Shown: positions 37,208 through 49,385 of the stretch, one piece after another
How positions within the stretch are numbered: position 1 is the first letter of the stretch
Layout: every line of letters starts with the position of its first letter
Source of the DNA: Oceanibacterium hippocampi
GTDB lineage: Bacteria; Pseudomonadota; Alphaproteobacteria; Sneathiellales; Sneathiellaceae
Direction of reading: 5' to 3'
Assembly: GCF_900172325.1 (NCBI RefSeq)
Contig: NZ_FWFR01000001.1
Location: 124,001 to 188,000 of the forward strand
Length of the DNA stretch: 64,000 bases
Program-made: the position numbers and the translations under genes
Notes under the pieces: generated by a model
What the model was told of the DNA's origin: nothing
The model's database searches: none
What the model saw: only the letters and a program-made list of their open reading frames with translations

Positions 37208-37334
37208 TCTCATCTCTCCTGTTGAATTCGTCGGGTCTTTATCAGATCGGACGCGCCTGCGCCAGAATGCCGGGCACCGCCTTGCAGGCCGTCCGGCACC
37301 GAGCCATATCGATGGGAAGGAGCGCCGAGACGAC

Positions 37335-37757
37335 ATGCCGAAAGAGACGGATTTCGACCCCGGAAAACTGGCCGCCGACAAGAAGCTGGTCGAGCGCGAT
37401 TTCTGGACCAAGCTGCGCACCAATCTTGGACGCATTCCCTTCGCCCAGGACGTGCTGGCCGGGTTCTATTGCGCGACCGATCGGGCGACGCCGGCCTACG
37501 TAAGGGCGCTTCTGTTCGGCGCGCTGGCCTATTTCATCGTACCGACCGATGTGATCCCGGACTTCATCGCAGGTCTCGGCTTCACCGACGACGCGAGCGT
37601 GATCGCGGCCGCGCTTTCGGCTATCGGCCGTTACGTGAAGCAGGAGCATCGGGAGCGGGCCCGGCACTGGCTGTCCGATCACCGGGACAAGCTTGCGCCG
37701 ACGGACACGGAAGCAGCGGACGAGAAAACCGCGGACGACGAAAAGCCGGCGGCCTGA
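37335..37757 (+). CDS. YkvA family (DUF1232) membrane protein
   Basis: Protein of 140 aa with a DUF1232 core: [32 protein letters not shown] contains a hydrophobic hairpin and the conserved P-x-D-x-I-P-D turn. Charged tails on both sides. AAGGAG lies upstream of ATG 37335. Function unknown across the family. It ends 4 bp before the convergent DMT transporter gene. Confidence 0.9.
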   Translation: MPKETDFDPGKLAADKKLVERDFWTKLRTNLGRIPFAQDVLAGFYCATDRATPAYVRALLFGALAYFIVPTDVIPDFIAGLGFTDDASVIAAALSAIGRYVKQEHRERARHWLSDHRDKLAPTDTEAADEKTADDEKPAA

Positions 37758-37761
37758 GGGC

Positions 37762-38721
37762 TCAGCCGATGGTCGGCGGCACCCGCCGTTTGCCCAGCCT
37801 GGCCTCGCGATAGGCGATGTAGAGGGTCGAGCCGACGATTACCAGCGCGCCCACGATCGCCCAGCGATCGGGGATCTCGGCGAAGACCACGTAGCCGATC
37901 AGCCCGGCATAGAGCAGGCGGCCATAGTCGAATGGCGCCACTGCCGTTGCCTCGCCGAAGGTGAAGCCGCGGATCATGCAGCTTTGCGCCGCGGTGCCGA
38001 GGAAGCCGGTCAGGATCAGGGCACCGAACTCGATCGGGGTCGGGTTCTTCCAGACCAGCAGCGCCGGGACCAGCGAGAGCGTGGTCACGATCACGCCGAA
38101 ATAGAAGATCATCGAGACCTGTGTCTCGGTTGCCGACATGCGCTTGATCAGCACGGCGACGCACGCGACCAGGAAGGCACCGGCCAGGGCGACGAATACC
38201 GCCGGATCGATACCGGTATCGGGGCGCATGATGATGAGCACCCCGAGAAAGCCGACCGCCGTGGCGCTCCAGCGGCGCCAGTTGACGGCCTCGCCCAGGA
38301 ACAGCACCGCAAGCACGATCAGGAACAGCGGCTTGGTGAAGGTCAGCGCCGTCGCGTCCGCCAGCGGCAGCTGGGTCAGGGAATAGAACAGGCAGCTCAT
38401 CCCGGTAAGGCCGAGCACGCCACGGACCAGATGGATGACCGGCCGCCGGGTGCGGAGCGAGCGCCGTCCGCCACGTATGACGAAGGGCATCACGGCAACC
38501 AGACCGAAGGCCGAGCGGAAGAAGACGATCTGGGCGCTGTCGATGCGCGTGCCGACCAGCTTGATCAGCATCCCCATCAGCGAGCCGAGAATCCCCGCGG
38601 CGATCACCCACAGGGCGCCGCGGACGTTCGGCGCGAGCGCAAGCCATCCGACGCGGGCGCGGGCCATCCTGCCACCGCCGCCCCGCGTACCGGCGAACTC
38701 GTCACTCTCGGCGTCATCCAT
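37762..38721 (-). CDS. DMT superfamily (EamA) transporter
   Basis: Inner-membrane transporter of 319 aa with ten predicted helices in two EamA repeats (about residues 35-165 and 180-305). Typical segments are FFRSAFGLVAVMPFV, LPLADATALTFTKPLF in the first half and FTFGEATAVAPFDYGRLLYA in the second. The family exports amino acids and related metabolites. ATG 38721 (MDDAESDEF) is preferred; the frame is open to 38805. Confidence 0.9.
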   Translation of the reverse strand: MDDAESDEFAGTRGGGGRMARARVGWLALAPNVRGALWVIAAGILGSLMGMLIKLVGTRIDSAQIVFFRSAFGLVAVMPFVIRGGRRSLRTRRPVIHLVRGVLGLTGMSCLFYSLTQLPLADATALTFTKPLFLIVLAVLFLGEAVNWRRWSATAVGFLGVLIIMRPDTGIDPAVFVALAGAFLVACVAVLIKRMSATETQVSMIFYFGVIVTTLSLVPALLVWKNPTPIEFGALILTGFLGTAAQSCMIRGFTFGEATAVAPFDYGRLLYAGLIGYVVFAEIPDRWAIVGALVIVGSTLYIAYREARLGKRRVPPTIG

Positions 38722-38861
38722 GGAAAGCGAGCCTAACAGGTTCGTAATATTCCAACAGCGGCATTGCGACAGGAGAGACTTGCGCGACACGCACCGCTGG
38801 CACATCTTTCCGACGCGCGCCCGCTCGCGAGCGCATCGCCCAATCCCGAAGGAGTAGTCTC

Positions 38862-40817
<1,956 letters not shown>

Positions 40818-40821
40818 GGCC

Positions 40822-42069
40822 TCAGCGCCTGAGCAGCATCAGGTTGAGGCCGTTGAGCAGGTTGTAGACCGGCTCGAAGCGCTCGAAGAAGGTCGCCCGG
40901 TCAAGCCCGGCGAGCTTCTGCAACTCGCCCAGGCTGCGCTTGCCGTCCACGAGGGCGACGATCTCGGCCGCGCCGGTGGGGATCGGCAACCGCATCTCGG
41001 CGCCGTCGAAGGTCACCTTCAGGTTGCCGCCCTTGGCCATCAGCCGGGCCAGCGCGCGCGGATCGCCCTCACGCAGGAACGGCACGACCAGCGGCTTGTC
41101 GAAGCGGGCAGCGGCGCGCTCGGCGCGTTCGGACCTGACCGCGTAGAAGACGTGGGTCTTGAGATTGCCGGCGAGATTCTCGGCCAGTGCCAGCCGCTCC
41201 GGCCAGGCGAGTTCGGCGGCCCGCTCGCGCAACAGCGGGTCGGTGAGATAACTCAGCGGATCGTAGCGAATCGGCTCGATGAAACCACTCGGTGCCAGGC
41301 CCGCCTGCCCGCACAGGTCGAAGATCTCGGGCACCCGGTAGCTCCGGTCGCGGGGATGCAGCAGGAGATCGAAGAGCGCCGCATCGGCGCCGAGCAGGTG
41401 ATCGCCGAGCGCCTGGTTCTTGCGAAACCAGTTGCTCTCCGGCAGCTCGCCGAGCAACGCCCGGGCAGCCGCGATGCGGGCGTCCAGCGGATCGTCGCCG
41501 ACCAGGCTGCGGAGCGCCTCCTGCAACGGGTAGACGCCGTTCCGGCCGAGGGTGCCATAGAGCATCAGCCCCATCCCGCCGTTCTCGTGCAGGACCGCGG
41601 CCAGCGCCTTCAGCCCGGCCAGCGGATCGGCAAGGTGGTGCAGCACGCCGCAGCAATCGATGTAGTCGAAGCGGCCGAGACCGAGTTCCGGCAGATCGAG
41701 CAGTGACCCCTCGACGAAGCGGATGTTGGTGAGGCCACGCGCCGCGGCACGGGCCTCGGCGATCTCCCGGGAGGCGGCGGAGATATCGAGATAGGTGACC
41801 GAGCCGGCCCGACCCGCGTCGGCCAGTTGCTGGGCCAGCATGATCGCCGCGTCGCCGGTTCCGCCGCCGGCGACCAGCGCCCGGAAGGAGCGCCGGAAGT
41901 CCCGGCTGCCGGCGAAGACATAGTGATTGAGTTCGGGAAGCTGGCTTGGCGAGCCGGTGATCAGCCGCCGTGCCTCGTCCGCCGGATCGCGCGGCGGATA
42001 AGGATAGAGCTCGTATTGCTGGCGTACCGCGCCATCGCCGCTCTCCGGCCCATCCGCCGCCGATGCCAT
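40822..42069 (-). CDS. SAM-dependent methyltransferase with C-terminal winged-helix-like domain
   Basis: Protein of 415 aa. Residues about 65-180 form a class I methyltransferase fold: a glycine-rich motif I ([15 protein letters not shown]), an acidic residue in [10 protein letters not shown], and [16 protein letters not shown], a typical post-II motif. The region 180-330 is helical. The last 85 residues ([19 protein letters not shown]...) resemble the small winged-helix tail of some peptide- or cofactor-modifying proteins. Substrate unknown. Its start is one base after the stop of the quinone oxidoreductase gene. Confidence 0.85.
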   Translation of the reverse strand: MASAADGPESGDGAVRQQYELYPYPPRDPADEARRLITGSPSQLPELNHYVFAGSRDFRRSFRALVAGGGTGDAAIMLAQQLADAGRAGSVTYLDISAASREIAEARAAARGLTNIRFVEGSLLDLPELGLGRFDYIDCCGVLHHLADPLAGLKALAAVLHENGGMGLMLYGTLGRNGVYPLQEALRSLVGDDPLDARIAAARALLGELPESNWFRKNQALGDHLLGADAALFDLLLHPRDRSYRVPEIFDLCGQAGLAPSGFIEPIRYDPLSYLTDPLLRERAAELAWPERLALAENLAGNLKTHVFYAVRSERAERAAARFDKPLVVPFLREGDPRALARLMAKGGNLKVTFDGAEMRLPIPTGAAEIVALVDGKRSLGELQKLAGLDRATFFERFEPVYNLLNGLNLMLLRR

Positions 42070-42070
42070 G

Positions 42071-43051
42071 TCAGTCGCGAACCGTGACCACGACCTTGCC
42101 CGTGGCCTTGCGGTTCAACAGCGACTTCAGGGCGTCCGCCCCCTTCTCGAGCGGGAAATGCATCGAGACATGCGGCTTGATCTTGCCATCCTCGTACCAT
42201 TTCAGCATGGCTTCGAAATTGGCCCGGTTGGCAGCCGGATCGCGGCTGGCGAAGGCGCCCCAGAAGACGCCGACCACCTGACAGCCCTTGAGCAGCACGA
42301 GGTTGGTCCGGAGCTCGGGAATCCGGCCCGAGGCGAAGCCGATCACGAGCAGGCGGCCGTTCCAGTTGATGCAGCGCATCGACTGGTCGAAGGCGTCGCC
42401 GCCGACCGGATCGTAGATCACGTCGGCGCCCTTGCCGTCGGTCAGCTCCTTGACCCGGTCCTTGATGCTTTCCTTGGAATAATTGATGACATGCTCCGCG
42501 CCGTACTCACGCACGATGTCCGCCTTGGCATCCGAGCCCACGGTGCCGATCACCCGGGCGCCGAGATTGCGGCCGAGTTCGACCGCGTTCAGGCCGACGC
42601 CACCGGCCGCGCCGTGCACCAGCAGAACTTCGCCGGGCTGCAGGTTGGCCCGGTCGACGAGCGCGTGATAAGTCGTGCCGTAGGTCACCGGGAACGCCGC
42701 GGCCTGGTCGAAGGGCATCGAATCGGGGATCTTGTAAACGTTGGTCGCGGGCGCCACGACCTCTTCGGCGAAGCCGCCGACGCCATGGCTCGCCATCACC
42801 CGGTCACCGACCTTGAGACCGCTGACGCCGTCGCCGACCTCGGCGACCACGCCGCTGCTTTCCATGCCGGGCGCGAACGGGAACGACGGCTTGAACTGAT
42901 ACGTGCCGGCGATCATCAGGGTGTCGGGGAAATTGCAGCCGACGGCATGGATCCGGATCCGGACCTGGCCCTTGCCGACCTTCGGCGCCTCGATCTCATC
43001 CATCACCAGGATGTCTGGATCGCCAAATTCCTTGCAGAGCAACGCTTTCAT
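42071..43051 (-). CDS. NADPH:quinone oxidoreductase family protein (zinc-free MDR)
   Basis: Medium-chain dehydrogenase/reductase of 326 aa without the zinc ligands of alcohol dehydrogenases. Motifs are GCNFPDTLMIAG, FAPGMESSGVVAEVG, the cofactor loop VHGAAGGVGLNAVELG and YDPVGGDAFDQSMR. These are typical of the quinone oxidoreductase group that reduces quinones or enones. Upstream gene of a two-gene operon with the methyltransferase. Confidence 0.92.
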   Translation of the reverse strand: MKALLCKEFGDPDILVMDEIEAPKVGKGQVRIRIHAVGCNFPDTLMIAGTYQFKPSFPFAPGMESSGVVAEVGDGVSGLKVGDRVMASHGVGGFAEEVVAPATNVYKIPDSMPFDQAAAFPVTYGTTYHALVDRANLQPGEVLLVHGAAGGVGLNAVELGRNLGARVIGTVGSDAKADIVREYGAEHVINYSKESIKDRVKELTDGKGADVIYDPVGGDAFDQSMRCINWNGRLLVIGFASGRIPELRTNLVLLKGCQVVGVFWGAFASRDPAANRANFEAMLKWYEDGKIKPHVSMHFPLEKGADALKSLLNRKATGKVVVTVRD

Positions 43052-43128
43052 TGGTCCTGTTTTCCTCCTGATACGCCGCCGATACCGTCCATCGGGTTTC
43101 GCTCAATAGCCGCTTGTCCGGTCCGTCG

Positions 43129-44178
43129 TCAAATGGGCTGAACGATTTCACGGTCGGACAGCGCCAGGCCGATCCGCCCGACCTCGATGCCGTTCCGGTT
43201 GCGCAGCACCGGCGCGGCGAAGCTGCGCAACCGTTCCAGTTCGGCATCCGTGATATAGCCGAACCGGGCGAGCACGATGGCCAGCGCCGCCTCGGCGGCG
43301 CGCGTGGTGCCGTCCTCGCTCTTCAGCGCGATTCCCACGCCCGCGTCCGGAACAAAGGCGAGATAGCAGCCCTCGGCGCCGACCTTGGCAAGGACCCGCC
43401 CGCCGGTCGCGGCGACCAGAGCGCTGCACATCCGGCCCGAACCGGCGATCATCTCCGGCGCCGCGGCGATCGCGGCGGCGATGCGGCGACAGGCGGCGGC
43501 GCGCGTCGCCGGCAGCCGATCGGGCGCGGCGAAGCGGGCGGCGGCAAGCGCCGCGGCCCGGGCCGGGAAGGCAATCGTTGGGATCGAGCAGCCGTCGGTG
43601 CCGGACGGCGCCCGGTCGAGCGCCATCCCCGCCAGGTCGGACAACACCCCGGTCACCCGGCGCTGGACACTGTGTTCGCGTCCGACATAGCCCCGCGTCT
43701 CCTCCTTCAGGAAATGCGCAGTGGTCAGCATGCCTGCGTGCTTGCCGGAACAATTGTTGTGCAGCGTCGTCGGCTCTTCTCCACGGCGCGCCATCGCCCG
43801 CACGCTCTCCTCGTGATAGGGCCAGTGACAGCCGCATTCGAGATCGCCCTTGCCGAGTCCGACCCGGGCGAGCCAGGCACCGACTGCCTCGACATGCATC
43901 GCCTCGCCGTTGTGGGAGGCGCAGGCCAGTGCGATCTCCCGGTCGCCGAGGTCCGAGGCCTCCGCGGCGCCGCTTTCGAGCAGCGGGATTGCCTGTATCG
44001 GCTTGATCGCCGAGCGCCAGAAGATCGGCCGGTCGATGTCGCCCCAATGGGCCCGGAGCGCCCCGGTCGCATCGACGATCGCGCCCGACACGGCATGCGT
44101 GCTTTCGACCAGCGGACCACGGGTCACGCCGATGCGGAACGGGGCCGGATCTGATTCAGGAAGCGGAAGCTTGCTCAT
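43129..44178 (-). CDS. Type II asparaginase (Rhizobium ReAV-like)
   Basis: Asparaginase of 349 aa belonging to the rhizobial/thermolabile family, unrelated to E. coli AnsA/AnsB. Signature segments are SAIKPIQAIPLLESG (Ser/Lys), CGCHWPYHEESV, and HNNCSGKHAGMLTTAHFL, with CSIPTIAFPA and GSGRMCSALV further on. The Ser-Lys pairs and the cysteine of CGCH correspond to the proposed catalytic and metal sites of ReAV. ATG 44178 is preferred; the frame extends to 44277. A GC-rich hairpin lies in its leader. Confidence 0.92.
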   Translation of the reverse strand: MSKLPLPESDPAPFRIGVTRGPLVESTHAVSGAIVDATGALRAHWGDIDRPIFWRSAIKPIQAIPLLESGAAEASDLGDREIALACASHNGEAMHVEAVGAWLARVGLGKGDLECGCHWPYHEESVRAMARRGEEPTTLHNNCSGKHAGMLTTAHFLKEETRGYVGREHSVQRRVTGVLSDLAGMALDRAPSGTDGCSIPTIAFPARAAALAAARFAAPDRLPATRAAACRRIAAAIAAAPEMIAGSGRMCSALVAATGGRVLAKVGAEGCYLAFVPDAGVGIALKSEDGTTRAAEAALAIVLARFGYITDAELERLRSFAAPVLRNRNGIEVGRIGLALSDREIVQPI

Positions 44179-44484
44179 CGACACACCCAATCGCTCGCTT
44201 CGGGGCCGACCGGACGGCCCCGCCCTTCGTCTCGCGCCGCGCCGGCAGGCCGCAGATCGCGGCCCCCTGTTTCGCATGGGCCACGGTCACCGCGCCAGAG
44301 GCGAATTCGATCCCGGCGCGCCTTTCACCTTGCGGCAGGGCTGCCGGCGGCGGCGGTTCGCCGGGCAAACCGGCCGCGCCGAATCGACAATCACGGGCAT
44401 GGCCCGGACGAATCCGGACTGTGACGGCCGACATCCAGTTCACCTATGGAAATCGCGCCCAGCCAACGCTATCTTCTGATCGCC
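44179..44484. other. 306-bp intergenic region between asparaginase and ialB
   Basis: No gene or clear promoter is visible in this divergent spacer. It contains the hairpin at 44202-44221 and an in-frame ATG at 44446 that would lengthen the IalB protein. Confidence 0.5.
44202..44221 (-). repeat. GC-rich hairpin in the asparaginase leader
   Basis: GGGGCCG (44202-44208) and CGGCCCC (44215-44221) form a 7-bp perfect stem with the 6-base loop ACCGGA. It lies 24 bp upstream of the asparaginase start. No T-tract follows on either strand, so it is not a typical terminator. Confidence 0.5.
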
Positions 44485-44997
44485 ATGCTGAAAATCGCTC
44501 TTCTCCCCCTCCTCGCCGTCGTGCTCGCGTTCGCCGGCCCCGCTTCCGCCCAGACGCCGCCGCAGTCGATCGGCAGTTTCAGGGACTGGACCGCCTATTC
44601 CTGGGTCAAGGACGGCGAAAAGATCTGCTACATGATCAGCCGGCCGAAGTCGTCAGAGCCCAAGGGCGCCAACCGGGGCGACATCTACATAATGGTGACC
44701 CACCGCCAGGCCGCCGGCGCCAAGGAAGTCGTGAGCCACAATACCGGCTATCCCTACGACAGCGCGGTTCCGGTCCAGGTCACGGTCGACGGCAAGAGCT
44801 TCCAGCTCACCCTGATCAGCGACGAAACCGCCTGGGCGGCCGATTCGACGACGGATGCTACCATCATCGACGCCATGCGTCGTGGCGCGAAAATGAGTGT
44901 CGTCGGCGTCTCGACGCGTGGTACGCGTACCACCGACACCTATTCGCTGCTCGGCTTCAGCGCCGCCCAGGGTGCAATTCGTCAGTCCTGCCGCTAG
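44485..44997 (+). CDS. Invasion-associated locus B (IalB) family protein
   Basis: Secreted protein of 170 aa. A signal peptide ([17 protein letters not shown]) precedes a beta-rich domain with the family markers [29 protein letters not shown] and a late cysteine (RQSCR) that probably pairs with the one in KICY. IalB homologues are widespread in free-living alphaproteobacteria, so a link to host invasion should not be assumed. ATG 44485 gives an ideal signal peptide; ATG 44446 is in frame. Confidence 0.92.
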   Translation: MLKIALLPLLAVVLAFAGPASAQTPPQSIGSFRDWTAYSWVKDGEKICYMISRPKSSEPKGANRGDIYIMVTHRQAAGAKEVVSHNTGYPYDSAVPVQVTVDGKSFQLTLISDETAWAADSTTDATIIDAMRRGAKMSVVGVSTRGTRTTDTYSLLGFSAAQGAIRQSCR

Positions 44998-45025
44998 GCG
45001 GCAGCCGTTTGGAAAGGCCAGGCAC

Positions 45026-46177
45026 ATGACCATCGTGCCGGAATACCGTGCAACTGGGCGCGTCGAGCGCCCCGTCGACGGGAAGATTAATCTCGTCGGC
45101 CTGACCCGGGAGGAGATCGCCGAGGCGCTGGTCGCAATCGGTGAACCCGCCCGCGCGACCCGCATGCGCGCGAACCAGCTCTGGCACTGGATCTATTTCC
45201 GGGGCGTGCGGGACTTCGCGCTCATGAGCACGATCTCGAAGACCCTGCAGGCGCGGCTTGCCGAGCATTTCGTCGTTGCCCGGCCCGAAATCACCTCGGC
45301 GCAGCTTTCCAGCGACGGCACGCGGAAATGGCTTGTCCGGTTTCCCGACCGCCAGGAAGTCGAATGCGTCCATATCCCGGAGGAGGATCGCGGCGCCCTC
45401 TGCGTCTCGAGCCAGGTCGGCTGCACGCTGACCTGCACCTTCTGCCATACCGGCACCCAGAAGCTGGTGCGCAACCTGACGCCGGCCGAGATCGTCTCGC
45501 AGATGATGGTCGCCCGCGACGCGATCGGCGAATGGCCGTCGCCGACCGGCGAGCGCATGATCTCCAACATCGTGATGATGGGGATGGGCGAGCCGCTGCT
45601 CAATTACGAGAATGTCGCCAAGGCGCTGAAGATCGTCATGGACGGCGAGGGTATCGCGCTCTCGAAGCGGCGAATCACGCTCTCGACGTCCGGTGTCGTG
45701 CCGATGATCGAACGCTGCGGCGCCGAGCTCGGCGTCAACCTGGCGATTTCGCTGCACGCGGTGAACGACGAGCTTCGCGATGTCCTGGTGCCGATCAACA
45801 GGCGCTATCCGATCAAGGAACTGCTGCAGGCCTGCCGCGACTACCCGGCCGCCAACAACGCCCGGCGGATCACCTTCGAGTATGTCATGCTGCGCGACGT
45901 CAACGACAGCCCGGCGGACGCCCGCGCGCTCGTCCGCCTGCTCGACGGCCTGCCGGCCAAGGTCAACCTGATCCCGTTCAATCCGTGGCCCGGCGCCCCG
46001 TACGATACCTCGACCCACGCCGCCACCAAGCGCTTCGCCGATATCGTCCTCGACGCCGGTTACTCCTCGCCGGTCCGGGTGCCGCGCGGCCGCGACATCA
46101 TGGCCGCCTGTGGCCAGCTCAAGTCGGCGAGCGAGAAGGAACGGGTGAGCAAACGACTGGCGCTCGCCGAAGGCTGA
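45026..46177 (+). CDS. rlmN: 23S rRNA (adenine2503-C2)/tRNA methyltransferase
   Basis: Radical SAM enzyme of 383 aa that methylates C2 of A2503 in 23S rRNA and of A37 in some tRNAs. The cluster-binding motif is [11 protein letters not shown], the methyl-carrying cysteine lies in [10 protein letters not shown] near the C-terminus, and [10 protein letters not shown] is the SAM-binding GxP segment. ATG 45026 begins [10 protein letters not shown], 28 bp after ialB, so the two may share a transcript. Confidence 0.97.
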   Translation: MTIVPEYRATGRVERPVDGKINLVGLTREEIAEALVAIGEPARATRMRANQLWHWIYFRGVRDFALMSTISKTLQARLAEHFVVARPEITSAQLSSDGTRKWLVRFPDRQEVECVHIPEEDRGALCVSSQVGCTLTCTFCHTGTQKLVRNLTPAEIVSQMMVARDAIGEWPSPTGERMISNIVMMGMGEPLLNYENVAKALKIVMDGEGIALSKRRITLSTSGVVPMIERCGAELGVNLAISLHAVNDELRDVLVPINRRYPIKELLQACRDYPAANNARRITFEYVMLRDVNDSPADARALVRLLDGLPAKVNLIPFNPWPGAPYDTSTHAATKRFADIVLDAGYSSPVRVPRGRDIMAACGQLKSASEKERVSKRLALAEG

Positions 46178-46213
46178 CCCCCGAACCGCCGAGAATCGCG
46201 GCCATCTCGGCAA

Positions 46214-46241
46214 TTGCACCCGAGGCCGCTTGCCCTATACT
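46214..46241 (+). promoter_or_regulatory. Candidate argG promoter
   Basis: TTGCAC (46214-46219) and TATACT (46236-46241) are 16 bp apart, 54 bp upstream of the argG start codon. Confidence 0.5.
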
Positions 46242-46295
46242 CCGCGCCCGTCTCCGGCGTCATCCGGATGGGAAAGCTGAACGAAAGCCTGTTTC

Positions 46296-47504
46296 ATGAG
46301 CGCTCAGATCAAGAAAGTCGTGCTCGCCTATTCCGGCGGCCTGGACACCTCCGTCATCCTGAAGTGGCTTCGCCAGACCTATGACTGCGAAGTCGTCACC
46401 TTCACCGCCGACCTCGGCCAGGGCGAGGAGATCGAACCGGCCCGCGCCAAGGCCGAGATGCTGGGCGTGAAGGAGATCTTCATCGAGGATCTGCGCGAGG
46501 AGTTCGTCCGCGATTTCGTCTTCCCGATGTTCCGCGCCAACGCCCTCTACGAGGGGGTCTACCTGCTCGGCACCTCGATCGCCCGGCCGCTGATTTCCAA
46601 GCGCCAGATCGAGATCGCCAGGGCGGTCGGCGCGGACGCCGTCGCCCATGGCGCGACCGGAAAGGGCAACGACCAGGTCCGCTTCGAACTCAGCTACTAT
46701 GCGCTCAATCCGGACATCAAGGTGATCGCGCCCTGGCGGGAGTGGGACCTGAATTCCCGCACCAAGCTGATCCGCTTCGCCGAGGAGCACCAGATCCCGA
46801 TCCCCCGCGACAAGCGTGGCGAGGCACCGTTCTCGGTCGACGCCAACCTTCTGCACATCTCGGCCGAGGGCAAGGCGCTCGAGGATCCCTGGGAGGAGGC
46901 CGGCGAGTACGTCTATTCGCGCACCGTGGCGCCGGAGGACGCGCCGGACAAGCCGCGCTATGTCGAGATCGATTTCGAGAAGGGTGACCCGGTCGCCGTC
47001 GACGGCGAGCGGCTGAGCCCGGCGGCGCTGCTCACCCGGCTCAACGAGCTCGGCGGGGCGAACGGCATCGGCCGGCTCGACCTGGTGGAGAACCGCTTCG
47101 TCGGCATGAAGAGCCGCGGTATCTACGAGACCCCGGGCGGCACGGTACTGATCGCTGCCCATCGCGGGATCGAGAGCATCACGCTGGACCGCGGCGCTAT
47201 GCATCTGAAGGATGAACTGATGCCGCGCTACGCGGAGCTGATCTATTTCGGCTTCTGGTTCTCGCCCGAGCGCGAGATGCTGCAGGCGCTGATCGACAAG
47301 AGCCAGGAGAATGTCACCGGCACGGTCCGGCTCAAGCTCTACAAGGGCTCGGTCAGCGTCGTCGGCCGCAAGAGCCCGCAATCGCTCTATTCGCTCGACC
47401 ATGTGACGTTCGAGGAAGACACCGTCTACGATCAGCGCGACGCGGCCGGCTTCATCAAGCTGAACGCGCTCCGCCTGCGCCTGCTCAACCGCCAGCGCGG
47501 CTGA
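46296..47504 (+). CDS. argG: Argininosuccinate synthase
   Basis: ATP-dependent condensation of citrulline and aspartate in arginine synthesis. The 402-aa protein has the PP-loop [12 protein letters not shown], the GTSIARP segment, [14 protein letters not shown] and [12 protein letters not shown], all standard for type 1 ArgG. A promoter-like pair sits upstream. No other arginine genes are in the window, so it is not in an arg operon. Confidence 0.98.
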   Translation: MSAQIKKVVLAYSGGLDTSVILKWLRQTYDCEVVTFTADLGQGEEIEPARAKAEMLGVKEIFIEDLREEFVRDFVFPMFRANALYEGVYLLGTSIARPLISKRQIEIARAVGADAVAHGATGKGNDQVRFELSYYALNPDIKVIAPWREWDLNSRTKLIRFAEEHQIPIPRDKRGEAPFSVDANLLHISAEGKALEDPWEEAGEYVYSRTVAPEDAPDKPRYVEIDFEKGDPVAVDGERLSPAALLTRLNELGGANGIGRLDLVENRFVGMKSRGIYETPGGTVLIAAHRGIESITLDRGAMHLKDELMPRYAELIYFGFWFSPEREMLQALIDKSQENVTGTVRLKLYKGSVSVVGRKSPQSLYSLDHVTFEEDTVYDQRDAAGFIKLNALRLRLLNRQRG

Positions 47505-47537
47505 TCGGCAGCACCGGCACATCCGCGCGGCGCCGGT

Positions 47538-48041
47538 TCAGGGATCGGCGTTGCCGGACGGCTTTCGTCCCCGGACGAGACGGCGATAGGCGCTGACGAA
47601 GCCGCCAACGTCGCCGGCGCCTGCCCGCGTGTTGTAATGGAGTTTCCAGTAATGGCCCAGCGCCTCGGCGTCGTCCGCCGCCGGCAGCGGCTCGGCGACG
47701 CGGAAGTAGTGCACCCGGCACATCGCGGTCGCGTAGGCGAGGTTCCAGATCAGCTGCAGATGGCGTTCCGGTGACGGGCCCTCGCCGACAAGGAAGCCCC
47801 GGACCATCGAGCGGAGCCTCGAGCGATAGGCGAGAAAGCGGTCCCAGATATCGCGCTCGGTCGTCGGCTCCATCTGGTAGAGGCCGAGTGCCGGCCCGCC
47901 GTTCAGCTGCCGGAGATAGCGAAAGCGACTTTCGACCGCAGCGGTGCCAAGCAGGAGATTCTGCGCGGCCGGGCTGTTGAGGCCAAGCGCGGTCAGCACC
48001 GGGACAACGACACTGCTGCGAAACTGGTCGACATCAAGCAT
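47538..48041 (-). CDS. Lysozyme/transglycosylase-like orphan protein
   Basis: Protein of 167 aa without a signal peptide. The segment GTAAVESRFRYLRQLNGGPALGLYQMEP places a glutamate (E37) in the SLT-like context ...ES...GGPALGLYQ, resembling small phage or phage-derived proteins with a lysozyme-like fold. No holin, spanin or other phage gene is nearby, so this may be a domesticated relic. A role in cutting peptidoglycan is inferred from the motif only. Downstream of folD on the same strand. Confidence 0.65.
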   Translation of the reverse strand: MLDVDQFRSSVVVPVLTALGLNSPAAQNLLLGTAAVESRFRYLRQLNGGPALGLYQMEPTTERDIWDRFLAYRSRLRSMVRGFLVGEGPSPERHLQLIWNLAYATAMCRVHYFRVAEPLPAADDAEALGHYWKLHYNTRAGAGDVGGFVSAYRRLVRGRKPSGNADP

Positions 48042-48095
48042 CCGTTTGCCCTCTCTCGAGACGTCCGGATAAATGCCCGCCCGCGCGGGACGTCG

Positions 48096-49001
48096 TCAGA
48101 CCTCCGGCGGAGCCAAGCCGGCCTGCCGGCATGCGGCGGTTACCGTGTTGACGAGCAGGCAGGCGATCGTCATCAGGCCGACGCCGCCCGGCACCGGCGT
48201 GATCGCGCCGGCGACCTTCGCCGCCTCGGCGAAACAGACATCGCCGACCAGGCGGTTCTTGCCGTTCTCGCCCGGGATCCGGTTGATACCGACATCGATC
48301 ACGGTCGCACCCGGCTTCACCCAGTCGCCTCGGACCATCTCCGGGCGGCCGACCGCGACCACCAGGATATCGGCACGCCGGCATTCCTCGGCAAGCTCCC
48401 GGGTGCGCGAGTGGGCCACCGTGACCGTGCAGTTCTCGGCCAGAAGGAGCTGGGCCATCGGCTTGCCGACGAGCAGCGAGCGGCCGAGCACCAGTGCCCG
48501 CTTGCCGGTGAGGTCGCCGAGCCGGTCCTTCAGCAGCATGAGGCAGCCGAGCGGCGTGCAGGGCACCATGCCGTCCTCGCCGGCGACGAGACGGCCGGCA
48601 TTGACGACGCTCAGCCCGTCGACATCCTTGACCGGATCGATGCAGGCCAGCACCCGCTGCTCGTCGATATGGCCGGGCAGCGGCATCTGCACGAGGATGC
48701 CATGTATGCCCGGATCGGCATTCAGTGTCTCGACAGCGGCGATCAGGTCCGCCTCTGGCGTGTCCGCCGGCAGGCGGATCTCTTCCGACCGCATGCCAGC
48801 CTCGCGCGTCAGTTTACCCTTGTTGCGGACATAGACCTGGCTGGCCGGGTCCTCGCCGACCAGCACGACGGCCAGGCCGGGGGTCAGGCCCTGCGGCTTG
48901 AGGGCCGCGACCTGCGCGGCGACGCGCGCCCTGATGCCGGCGGCGAACGCCTTGCAGTCGATGACGTTGTCCGCCGGGGCGGTTGCTTTCGCTTCGCTCA
49001 T
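48096..49001 (-). CDS. folD: Methylenetetrahydrofolate dehydrogenase/cyclohydrolase
   Basis: Bifunctional enzyme (301 aa) interconverting methylene-, methenyl- and formyl-tetrahydrofolate for purine and formyl-Met supply. The catalytic Tyr-Lys segment is [10 protein letters not shown], the folate segment QMPLPGHID, and the NADP loop [17 protein letters not shown] 49001 is taken as start; GTG 49034, with GGGAG upstream, is a real alternative that adds 11 residues. It probably shares a transcript with yggU and yggT upstream. Confidence 0.97.
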   Translation of the reverse strand: MSEAKATAPADNVIDCKAFAAGIRARVAAQVAALKPQGLTPGLAVVLVGEDPASQVYVRNKGKLTREAGMRSEEIRLPADTPEADLIAAVETLNADPGIHGILVQMPLPGHIDEQRVLACIDPVKDVDGLSVVNAGRLVAGEDGMVPCTPLGCLMLLKDRLGDLTGKRALVLGRSLLVGKPMAQLLLAENCTVTVAHSRTRELAEECRRADILVVAVGRPEMVRGDWVKPGATVIDVGINRIPGENGKNRLVGDVCFAEAAKVAGAITPVPGGVGLMTIACLLVNTVTAACRQAGLAPPEV

Positions 49002-49052
49002 ATCGCTCGGTTCCGCTTCGTTCTGTCGGCCCACTCGGGCTCCCGCCGGGGC

Positions 49053-49385
49053 TCAGTCGCCCTGGGCGCGGAGCCAGTCTCTCAGCCGCGGGGCGAGCGT
49101 GGCGGGCTCGCCGGCGACATGAAGTGTCTTGTTTCGGTCCCTGGCGCCGGCAACCAGTGTGATCTCGCCTTGCGGCATCCGCCACTGGCGCGCGAGAAAG
49201 CGGATCAGCGCCGCGTTCGCCTTGCCCTTTTCGGGCACCGCCTTGACCCGCAGCTTCAGCCGTCGCCCGCCCTCGCCGTCATCGACGATGCCGTCGACCG
49301 CGTCGCGACCGCCCTTCGGTATCAGCCGGATCGCGAGCCCGATACCGTCAGGCAGCGTGAAAAACGGCCCCTTCGCGTCAGACAA
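49053..49385 (-). CDS. yggU: DUF167 (YggU) family protein
   Basis: Small cytosolic alpha/beta protein of 110 aa. The DUF167 core (LKLRVKAVPEKGKANAALIRFLA) and the following ITLVAGARDRNKTLHV are well conserved. Function unknown. It overlaps the end of yggT by 8 bp, the usual bacterial yggT-yggU pairing. Confidence 0.93.
   Translation of the reverse strand: MSDAKGPFFTLPDGIGLAIRLIPKGGRDAVDGIVDDGEGGRRLKLRVKAVPEKGKANAALIRFLARQWRMPQGEITLVAGARDRNKTLHVAGEPATLAPRLRDWLRAQGD

Noticed and set aside
48060-48094. 7-bp inverted repeat GACGTCC...GGACGTC just after folD
   Set aside because: The stem is short, the loop is 21 bases, there is no T-tract on either strand, and GACGTC is itself a common self-complementary hexamer.
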